From Rugamonas aquatica (GTDB lineage: Bacteria > Pseudomonadota > Gammaproteobacteria > Burkholderiales > Burkholderiaceae_D): DNA of 64,000 nt. Numbering within the stretch: the stretch's first letter is position 1; every line of letters begins with the position of its first letter. The notes below the pieces were generated by a model, which worked only from the letters and a program-made list of their open reading frames with translations, did not search any database and was not told the origin of the DNA. Made by a program: the position numbers and the translations under genes. Below, piece by piece: positions 57,386 to 64,000 of the stretch. The DNA is taken from NCBI RefSeq assembly GCF_009380215.1, contig NZ_WHUG01000002.1, positions 62,001 through 126,000 on the forward strand, written 5' to 3'.

Positions 57386-58351
57386 ATGACCAACTACGAC
57401 AGCACTTACCTAAGCTACCCGCGCGACCTGATCGGCTACGGCCCGAAGCCGCCTCACGCCCAATGGCCCAACCGGGCTCGCGTGGCACTGCAATTCGTCC
57501 TCAACTACGAAGAGGGCGGCGAAAACAATGTGCTTCACGGCGATGCCGGCTCCGAGACTTTCCTGTCCGAGATCATCGGCGCCGCCTCGTTCAGCAACCG
57601 CCACATGAGCATGGAATCGATCTACGAGTACGGCTCGCGCGCCGGCTTGTGGCGATTGCTGCGCATGTTCGAGGAACGCAAGCTGCCGTTGACGGTCTTC
57701 GGCGTGGCGATGGCGCTCAAGCGCCACCCGGAGGCGGTGGCCGCCTTCCAGGAACTGGGCCACGAAATCGCCTGCCACGGCCTGCGCTGGATCACCTATC
57801 AGAACATGGACGAAGCCACCGAGCGCGCCCACATGAAGGAAGCGGTGCAGATCATCCGCGAGCTGACCGGCAGCGCGCCGCAGGGCTGGTACACCGGCCG
57901 CGATTCGCCGCAGACCAAGCGCCTGGTGGTGGAACACGGCGGCTTCCGCTACGATGCCGACAACTACAGCGACGACCTGCCGTTCTGGCAAAAGGTCGAC
58001 TACACAGACGCCGGCGGCAATGCAGCCACCGCGCCGCAGCTGATCGTGCCGTACACGCTGGACACCAACGACATGCGCTTCGCCGCCGCGCAAGGCTTCA
58101 ACTCCGGCACGCAGTTCTTTGACTACCTGAAGGACGCCTTCGACGTGCTGTACGCCGAGGGCGACCCGGCCGGCCTGAATCAGCCGAAGATGCTGTCTAT
58201 CGGCCTGCACTGCCGCATCGTCGGCCGCCCGGCGCGCGCCGCCGCGCTGGCGCGCTTCCTCGACTACGTGCAAAAGCACGATAATGTGTGGATCACCCGC
58301 CGCATCGATATCGCCGAGCACTGGCGCAAAACCCATCCATACGCAGGTTGA
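57386..58351 (+). CDS. puuE: Allantoinase PuuE (polysaccharide-deacetylase type)
   Basis: PuuE hydrolyses allantoin to allantoate and is unrelated to the amidohydrolase allantoinases. It has 321 residues with PRDLIGYGPKPPHAQWP near the N-terminus, the NodB fold segments LNYEEGGENNVLHGD and GHEIACHGLRW, and GWYTGRDSPQTKRL. The start is the ATG at 57386; the upstream in-frame extension overlaps uraH. No strong ribosome binding site is seen. xdhA follows after 7 bases. Confidence 0.92.
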   Translation: MTNYDSTYLSYPRDLIGYGPKPPHAQWPNRARVALQFVLNYEEGGENNVLHGDAGSETFLSEIIGAASFSNRHMSMESIYEYGSRAGLWRLLRMFEERKLPLTVFGVAMALKRHPEAVAAFQELGHEIACHGLRWITYQNMDEATERAHMKEAVQIIRELTGSAPQGWYTGRDSPQTKRLVVEHGGFRYDADNYSDDLPFWQKVDYTDAGGNAATAPQLIVPYTLDTNDMRFAAAQGFNSGTQFFDYLKDAFDVLYAEGDPAGLNQPKMLSIGLHCRIVGRPARAAALARFLDYVQKHDNVWITRRIDIAEHWRKTHPYAG

Positions 58352-58358
58352 GGTCACG

Positions 58359-59828
58359 ATGTCCGAACCGATACGCTTCTACTACCGCGGCGCAGTGCAG
58401 GAAATCTCCGGCGCCGCGCCCACGCGCACCGTGCTCCAGCACCTGCGCGAGGATCTGCATTGCACCGGCACCAAGGAAGGCTGCGCCGAAGGCGATTGCG
58501 GTGCTTGCACCGTGGTGGTCGGCAGCCTGAACGCCGCCGGCCAATTGGAGATGAAGGCCGTGAACTCCTGCATCCAGTTCGCACCCACGCTGGACGGAAA
58601 AGCCCTGTTCACCGTGGAAGACCTGCAGCAGCCGGACGGCACGCTGCATCCGGTGCAGCAGGCGATGGTGGAATGTCACGGTTCGCAATGCGGTTTCTGT
58701 ACGCCGGGCTTTGTCATGTCCTTGTGGGGCATGTACCTCGACAAGGACGGCCAGCCAGCGCAGCGCAAGGAGATCGACGATTGCCTGTCAGGGAATTTGT
58801 GCCGCTGCACCGGCTACCGCCCCATCATCGACGCCGCGCACCGCATGACCGAACTGCCGAAGGCCGGCTTCGACCGCGCCGCGCTGGCCGCGCAGCTGCG
58901 CACCTTGCAGCGCGACGCCGGCAGCAGCTACACCGCGCACGGCCAGAGCTTCCACGCGCCGCGCACATTGGACGAGCTGGTGGCGCTGCGCGCCGCGCAT
59001 CCGAAAGCCACGCTGCTGTCGGGTTCCACCGACGTCGGCCTGTGGGTGACGAAGCAGATGCGCGATCTGGGTGACATCATTTATCTCGGCCACGTGAGCG
59101 CGCTGCAAACCGTCGTTGAAGCGGACGGCATGCTGCACATCGGCGCGGGCGTTACGCTGAACGATGCGTACGAAGCCTTGTGCCGCCTGTATCCGTCGCA
59201 ATTGAGCGAGATGTGGCAGCGCTTCGCATCGCTGCCGATCCGTAACGCGGGCACGCTGGGCGGCAACGTCGCCAACGGTTCGCCGATCGGCGATTCGATG
59301 CCGTGGATGATCGCCGTCGGCAGCGAGGTGGTGCTGCGCGGTCCGGCCGGCGAACGCGTGATGCCGCTGGAAGCGTTCTATCTCGATTATCAGAAAAAGG
59401 ATATGCGGCCCGACGAATTCGTGGCCGCCGTGCGCGTGCCGCTGCCGCGCGAGGGTGTGCAGTTCCGCACCTACAAGCTGGCCAAGCGCTTCGACCAGGA
59501 TATCTCGGCGGTCTGCGCCGCGTTCGCGTTCAAGCTCGATGGCGATCTTGTCGTGGATGCGCGCATCGCCTTCGGCGGCATGGCAGCCACGCCGCGCCGC
59601 GCGGCCCGTGCCGAAGCCGTGCTGAACGGCCTGCGCTGGAACGAAGCCAATCTGCGCGTGGCGATGGACATGCTGGCGCAGGATTTTGCGCCGCTGTCGG
59701 ACATGCGCGCCTCCAGCACCTACCGCATGCAGACGGCGCAGAACCTGCTGCGCCGCTTCTGGTTCGAAACCCGCGCCGACGCACCGCTGGCGGCCGATGC
59801 CGTCAACGCCTTCGCCTGCCGCGCCTGA
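58359..59828 (+). CDS. xdhA: Xanthine dehydrogenase small subunit (2Fe-2S and FAD) XdhA
   Basis: XdhA carries two [2Fe-2S] clusters and FAD of the Moco enzyme that oxidises hypoxanthine and xanthine to urate with NAD. It has 489 residues: a plant-type ferredoxin domain (GCAEGDCGAC near residues 40-49), a second cluster domain (CGFCTPG and CRCTGYRP near 105-155), and FAD-binding and CO-dehydrogenase C-terminal domains (LRNAGTLGGNVANGSPIGD-like stretch near 310-330). The start is the ATG at 58359 with GAGGT upstream. It overlaps nothing and precedes xdhB by 11 bases. Confidence 0.95.
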   Translation: MSEPIRFYYRGAVQEISGAAPTRTVLQHLREDLHCTGTKEGCAEGDCGACTVVVGSLNAAGQLEMKAVNSCIQFAPTLDGKALFTVEDLQQPDGTLHPVQQAMVECHGSQCGFCTPGFVMSLWGMYLDKDGQPAQRKEIDDCLSGNLCRCTGYRPIIDAAHRMTELPKAGFDRAALAAQLRTLQRDAGSSYTAHGQSFHAPRTLDELVALRAAHPKATLLSGSTDVGLWVTKQMRDLGDIIYLGHVSALQTVVEADGMLHIGAGVTLNDAYEALCRLYPSQLSEMWQRFASLPIRNAGTLGGNVANGSPIGDSMPWMIAVGSEVVLRGPAGERVMPLEAFYLDYQKKDMRPDEFVAAVRVPLPREGVQFRTYKLAKRFDQDISAVCAAFAFKLDGDLVVDARIAFGGMAATPRRAARAEAVLNGLRWNEANLRVAMDMLAQDFAPLSDMRASSTYRMQTAQNLLRRFWFETRADAPLAADAVNAFACRA

Positions 59829-59839
59829 AAGGAGCCATC

Positions 59840-62173
59840 ATGAATCAACCAGTCGCTCCCTCGCTGCTCGCCGCGCAAGCGTGGAAGGCGGTCGGCGTCG
59901 CCCGTCCGCATGAATCGGCCGAGCTGCACGTGCTCGGACAAGCCACCTACACCGATGACATCCCTGAGCTGCAAGGCACGCTGCATGCGGCGCTGGGCCT
60001 GTCGACCAAGGCCCATGCGCGCATCAGCGCGATGGACCTGACGCCGGTGCGCAATGCGCCCGGCGTGGTGGCGGTCTACACTGCTGCGGACATCGTCGGC
60101 ACCAACGATTGCGGGCCGATCATCCATGACGATCCTATCCTGAGCGCGGGAGAGGTCATGTATGTCGGCCAGCCGGTCTTCATCGTCGTCGCCGACACGC
60201 ACGACAACGCCCGTCGCGCTGCCCGCCGCGCCGTGATAGCCTACGACGAACTGCCGGCCATCTTCACACCGCAGGAAGCCAAGGCGGCGCAGTCGTATGT
60301 GCTGCCGCCGATGCAGCTCAAACGGGGCGATTATCAGGCAGCGTTCGAAAGCGCGCCCAATGTGGTCAAGGGCCAGTTGTTTGTCGGCGGCCAGGAGCAG
60401 TTCTACCTGGAAGGCCAGATCGCCTACGCGATCCCGAAGGAAGACAACGGAATGATGGTGCAATGCTCGACCCAGCACCCGAGCGAGATGCAGCACGTGG
60501 TCGCTCATGCGCTGGGCGTGCATTCGCACAAGGTGCTGGTCGAGTGCCGCCGCATGGGCGGTGGTTTCGGTGGCAAGGAATCGCAGTCGGCCTTGTGGGC
60601 GGCATCGGCCAGCATCGCTGCGGCCAAGCTGCGCCGCCCGGTCAAGCTGCGCGCAGACCGCGATGACGACATGCTCGTCACCGGCAAGCGTCACTGCTTC
60701 TTCTACGAATATGAAGTCGGCTACGACGACAGCGGCAAGATCGTCGCCGCCAAGGTCGACATGACCTTGCGCGCCGGCTTCTCGGCCGACTTGTCCGGTC
60801 CCGTGGCGACGCGCGCCGTCTGCCACTTCGACAACGCCTACTATCTGTCTGACGTGGACATCCGCGCCGGCTGCGGCAAGACCAACACGCAATCGAATAC
60901 CGCCTTCCGTGGCTTCGGTGGCCCACAGGGCGCGATTGCGATCGAATACATCATCGACGAAATCGCCCGCAACCTGGGCCGCGACGCGCTCGATATCCGC
61001 CGCCTGAATTTCTACGGCAAGACGGAGCGCAACGTCACGCCCTACGGCCAGGAGATCGTCGACAACGTGATCGAGGCGCTGACGGCGGAGCTGGAGCAAA
61101 GCAGCGAATACCGCGCGCGCCGCGCCGCCGTCGAAGCCTACAACGCCACCAGCCCCGTACTGAAGAAAGGGCTGGCGCTGACGCCGCTGAAGTTCGGCAT
61201 CGCCTTCAACGTTACCCACCTGAACCAGGCGGGCGCGCTGGTGCATGTGTATGTGGATGGTTCGGTGCTGGTCAATCACGGTGGCACGGAGATGGGGCAG
61301 GGCATCAACACCAAGGTGATGCAGGTGGTGGCGCATGAACTGGGTCTCGATCTGGATCACGTGCGCGCCACTGCCACCGACACCAGCAAGGTCGCCAACA
61401 CTTCGGCGACGGCCGCTTCCACCGGCGCGGACTTGAACGGCAAGGCGGCGCAGGATGCAGCGCGCCAGATCCGCGAACGCCTGACCGCCTTTGCCATCAA
61501 GCTGTATGGCGACGAGGATGGCGTGCCGGTACAGTTCTTCAACAACGCCGTGCATGTGAATGGCCATGTGGTGCCGTTCCCGGAGCTGGTGCAGAAGGCT
61601 TATCTGGCGCGGGTGCAGCTGTGGTCCGACGGCTTCTACGCCACGCCCGGACTGCACTGGGATCCGAAGACGATGAACGGCCATCCGTTCTCCTACTACG
61701 CTTATGGCGCCGCCGTGTCCGAAGTGGTGGTCGATACGCTGACCGGCGAATGGAAGCTGCTGCGCGCCGACGCCTTGTACGACGCTGGCCGTTCGCTCAA
61801 TCCCGCCATCGACCTGGGCCAGGTGGAGGGCGCGTTCATACAGGGCATGGGCTGGCTGACCACCGAGCAGTTGTGGTGGAACCCTGCCGGCAAGCTGATG
61901 ACGCATGCGCCGTCGACGTACAAGATTCCCGGCGTGTCCGACTGCCCGGAGGACTTCCGCGTGCGGCTGTTCGACAACGGTAACGTCGAGGACAGCATTC
62001 ACCGTTCCAAGGCCGTGGGCGAGCCGCCGTTGCTGCTGCCGTTCTCGGTGTTCTTTGCGATACGCGATGCGATTTCCAGCGTCGGCGGACATCGCGTGAA
62101 TCCGCCGCTGAACGCTCCGGCTACCAGCGAAGAGATACTGCGCGCGATCGCTGCGGTGGAATTCGCGGCCTGA
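59840..62173 (+). CDS. xdhB: Xanthine dehydrogenase molybdopterin-binding subunit XdhB
   Basis: XdhB holds the Moco active site. It has 777 residues: N-terminal a/b hammerhead domain, GGFGGKE near 237-243, FRGFGGPQG near 355-363 and the catalytic Glu in GEPPLLL near 730. AAAGGAG precedes the ATG at 59840; the frame stays open upstream but only as a shadow of xdhA. Confidence 0.95.
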   Translation: MNQPVAPSLLAAQAWKAVGVARPHESAELHVLGQATYTDDIPELQGTLHAALGLSTKAHARISAMDLTPVRNAPGVVAVYTAADIVGTNDCGPIIHDDPILSAGEVMYVGQPVFIVVADTHDNARRAARRAVIAYDELPAIFTPQEAKAAQSYVLPPMQLKRGDYQAAFESAPNVVKGQLFVGGQEQFYLEGQIAYAIPKEDNGMMVQCSTQHPSEMQHVVAHALGVHSHKVLVECRRMGGGFGGKESQSALWAASASIAAAKLRRPVKLRADRDDDMLVTGKRHCFFYEYEVGYDDSGKIVAAKVDMTLRAGFSADLSGPVATRAVCHFDNAYYLSDVDIRAGCGKTNTQSNTAFRGFGGPQGAIAIEYIIDEIARNLGRDALDIRRLNFYGKTERNVTPYGQEIVDNVIEALTAELEQSSEYRARRAAVEAYNATSPVLKKGLALTPLKFGIAFNVTHLNQAGALVHVYVDGSVLVNHGGTEMGQGINTKVMQVVAHELGLDLDHVRATATDTSKVANTSATAASTGADLNGKAAQDAARQIRERLTAFAIKLYGDEDGVPVQFFNNAVHVNGHVVPFPELVQKAYLARVQLWSDGFYATPGLHWDPKTMNGHPFSYYAYGAAVSEVVVDTLTGEWKLLRADALYDAGRSLNPAIDLGQVEGAFIQGMGWLTTEQLWWNPAGKLMTHAPSTYKIPGVSDCPEDFRVRLFDNGNVEDSIHRSKAVGEPPLLLPFSVFFAIRDAISSVGGHRVNPPLNAPATSEEILRAIAAVEFAA

Positions 62174-62183
62174 GGATATCGAC

Positions 62184-63257
62184 ATGAACGAGTGGCTGAC
62201 AACCGTGATGGCGGAACCGGCGGTGCTGGTGACGGTGGCGATCGTCGAGGGCTCTGGCCCTCGCGAGCCCGGCGCCCGCATGCTGGTCACGGCTGGCGGC
62301 CAGGCCGATACCATCGGCGGCGGTCATCTGGAGATGTGCGCGGTCGATGTCGGCCGCAGCATGTTGAAAAGCGCCGCCCGGACGGGCGAGGGCGTGCCAG
62401 CGCGGCTGGAGCGTTACGCGCTCGGGCCGACGCTGGGCCAGTGCTGCGGTGGTGTGGTACATCTCGCTTTCGAATTGATCGACGCATCGCTGGCCGATGT
62501 CATGGCGAGCCTGCGCAAGCGCTGGCGTGAAGACAGCTGGCGCCTCAGCGCCATCGATGGCGCGCCTGTGTCGCTGCTGCTTGACGCCGATGGCGCCGTG
62601 GTCGCGGGCGCAGGCGAGGCGTCCATTTCTGGCGAGCCTGCGGTATTCGGTCCAGCTTTCCCCGTCATCGACCACCAGCGCGGCACCCACATCCTGCGCG
62701 ACACCGCAGGCCGCCGCTGGCTGGCCGACCCTTGCCTGGCGCCGCGCGCGCACCTGCTGCTGTTCGGCGCCGGCCATGTCGGCGCGGCCATCGTGCGCAT
62801 GCTGGGCGAACTGCCTTGCACCGTCACATGGATCGACGAACGCGAGGACATGTTCCCTGAGTCGATACCGGCCAACGTCACCGTCGAAGCCACCGACGCG
62901 CCGGAAGCCCTGGTGGCCGCAGCCCCCGCAGGCGCCAGCTATCTGGTCATGACCCACAGCCACGCACTCGACCAGAGCCTGAGCGAAGCGATCCTGGCGC
63001 GCGCCGATGTCGGCTGGTTCGGCCTGATCGGCTCGCAGACCAAGCGCGTGCAGTTCGAACGCCGCATGGCCGCGCGCGGCCTGCCGCAAGAACGCATAGC
63101 CGCCATGGTCTGCCCGATCGGCATCGCCGGCATCACCAACAAGCTGCCCGCAGCGATAGCCGCCTCCGTCTGCGCGCAATTGCTGATGGTGTGGGAAGCG
63201 CAGCAGATCGCCGCGCTCGACGTAACCGTGCCGGTGCGCCTGGCCGCATCGCGTTAG
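62184..63257 (+). CDS. xdhC: Xanthine dehydrogenase accessory protein XdhC
   Basis: XdhC binds and sulfurates the molybdenum cofactor and delivers it to XdhB. It has 357 residues with an N-terminal XdhC/CoxI domain (VEGSGPREPGARMLV; TIGGGHLEM; LGPTLGQCCGG with the conserved Cys) and a C-terminal Rossmann domain (LLLFGAGHVGAAIVRML; SHALDQSL; IGLIGS-type GLIGSQTKR). GAGGATA precedes the ATG, 10 bases after xdhB. Confidence 0.93.
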   Translation: MNEWLTTVMAEPAVLVTVAIVEGSGPREPGARMLVTAGGQADTIGGGHLEMCAVDVGRSMLKSAARTGEGVPARLERYALGPTLGQCCGGVVHLAFELIDASLADVMASLRKRWREDSWRLSAIDGAPVSLLLDADGAVVAGAGEASISGEPAVFGPAFPVIDHQRGTHILRDTAGRRWLADPCLAPRAHLLLFGAGHVGAAIVRMLGELPCTVTWIDEREDMFPESIPANVTVEATDAPEALVAAAPAGASYLVMTHSHALDQSLSEAILARADVGWFGLIGSQTKRVQFERRMAARGLPQERIAAMVCPIGIAGITNKLPAAIAASVCAQLLMVWEAQQIAALDVTVPVRLAASR

Positions 63258-63285
63258 AATCAGCTTTCCTCTCCGGGATATCGCC

Positions 63286-64000
63286 ATGCCTAACACTTTG
63301 CAAGCCTACCGCGGCAGCTTGCTGCACTTTCTCGCCGATCCGGCGTTCAGCGCGCAGTCGCATGTCTGGCATGAGGACGGCCTGCTGATCGTCGCCGACG
63401 GCAAAGTACAGGCGGCCGGCGACTACGCCACGCTGCACGCGGCGCTGCCGCCCGGCACCGAGCTGCACGACTACAGCGGCAAGCTGCTGATGCCCGGCTT
63501 TATCGACACCCATGTGCACTACCCGCAGACCGACATGATCGCCTCGCCGGCGGAAGGCCTGCTGCCATGGCTGGAGACCTACACCTTCCCGACCGAGCGC
63601 CAGTTCGAAGACCCAAGCCACGCAGCCGGCGTGGCAGACTTCTTCCTCGACGAGCTGCTACGCTGCGGCACCACCACCGCGATGGTCTACTGCACCGTGC
63701 ATCCGCAATCGGTGGACGCCTTCTTCGCCGCCAGCGAGCAGCGCGGCCTGCGCATGGTGGCGGGCAAGGTGATGATGGACCGGAACTGCCCGGACTTCCT
63801 GCGCGACACCGCCGAATCCAGCGCCCGCGATACCGAGGCGCTGATCCAGCGCTGGCACAAGCGCGGCCGCGCGCTGTACGCGATCACGCCGCGCTTCGCG
63901 CCGACCTCCACCGAAGCGCAACTGCAGCTGGCCGGCGAACTGGCAAGCTCCTATCCCGATACCTACATCCAGACCCACGTCTCCGAAAACGAAGCCGAGT
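63286..64000 (+). CDS. guaD: Guanine deaminase (3' end beyond the window)
   Basis: Guanine deaminase converts guanine to xanthine, the substrate of XdhAB. The visible 238 residues have the amidohydrolase metal motif PGFIDTHVHYPQ near residues 71-82 and GLLPWLETYTFPTE, both typical of GuaD; the catalytic core continues past the window. The ATG at 63286 follows CTCCGGGATA. It is the sixth gene of the purine cluster. Confidence 0.92.
   Translation, partial: MPNTLQAYRGSLLHFLADPAFSAQSHVWHEDGLLIVADGKVQAAGDYATLHAALPPGTELHDYSGKLLMPGFIDTHVHYPQTDMIASPAEGLLPWLETYTFPTERQFEDPSHAAGVADFFLDELLRCGTTTAMVYCTVHPQSVDAFFAASEQRGLRMVAGKVMMDRNCPDFLRDTAESSARDTEALIQRWHKRGRALYAITPRFAPTSTEAQLQLAGELASSYPDTYIQTHVSENEAE

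Noticed and set aside
59303..62173. Long frame that would fuse part of xdhA region to xdhB
   Set aside because: The upstream part is a wrong-frame reading of xdhA; AAAGGAG and the family N-terminus place the start at 59840.

Overview
The window is a GC-rich chromosomal segment, read here as Betaproteobacteria, family Oxalobacteraceae (Duganella/Massilia/Janthinobacterium-like). The reasons are the gene order mraZ to ftsZ followed by a peroxiredoxin and, further on, lpxC and secA; the argJ-ATPase-mutT and yacG-zapD-coaE-pilD-pilC-pilB clusters; and the Burkholderiales-style murD with a Lys/Pro-rich insert. The family assignment is by recognition and was not computed.

Layout. 1-4940: the end of an unknown gene, a thiamine-diphosphate enzyme, RNase P RNA (rnpB), glycerol kinase and a PAS-AraC regulator. 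5129-7375: a secreted M9 collagenase. 7376-8008: an AT-rich intergenic region ending in the mra promoter, which carries four MraZ boxes spaced exactly 10 bp apart. 8009-25164: the division and cell-wall (dcw) cluster of 15 genes, mostly coupled by ATGA/TGATG overlaps. 25246-25749: a peroxiredoxin bounded by two terminators.

25817-31568 is an accessory stretch between the peroxiredoxin and lpxC. It begins with a lower-GC pair, an HTH-Zn-peptidase (ImmA/IrrE type) and a DUF4411 PIN-like protein, which looks like a toxin-antitoxin module. Small membrane proteins, a methyltransferase with a divergent MmyB-type regulator, a secreted protein and an EamA transporter follow. 31623-36049 holds lpxC, a DUF721/DciA-like gene and secA.

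36092-43881 is an envelope and signalling block: a TonB-dependent receptor divergent from a LytS/LytTR two-component pair, a HAMP-PAS histidine kinase, and a porin plus a small phosphate-binding-like protein. A strong hairpin before the kinase could act as terminator and also mask its ribosome binding site. 44263-47228: argJ, a DUF815 ATPase, mutT and an RskA-like protein that lacks its anti-sigma domain. 47229-53714 (minus strand): yacG, zapD, coaE and type IV pilus genes pilD, pilC and pilB, with a histidine-kinase-like protein that lacks its phospho-acceptor His on the opposite strand. 53847-56879: a CorC/HlyC-type CBS protein, a REP-like inverted repeat and a TPR-methyltransferase. 56923-64000: purine/ureide catabolism (uraH, puuE, xdhA, xdhB, xdhC, guaD), with guaD cut by the window end.

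Main links between genes: MraZ should autoregulate the whole dcw operon. FtsZ ends in the conserved C-terminal peptide bound by FtsA and by ZapD, and both are encoded here. XdhC supports Moco insertion into XdhAB, which with GuaD, UraH and PuuE carries guanine or xanthine through urate towards allantoin. No tRNA, CRISPR array, IS element or prophage was recognised.
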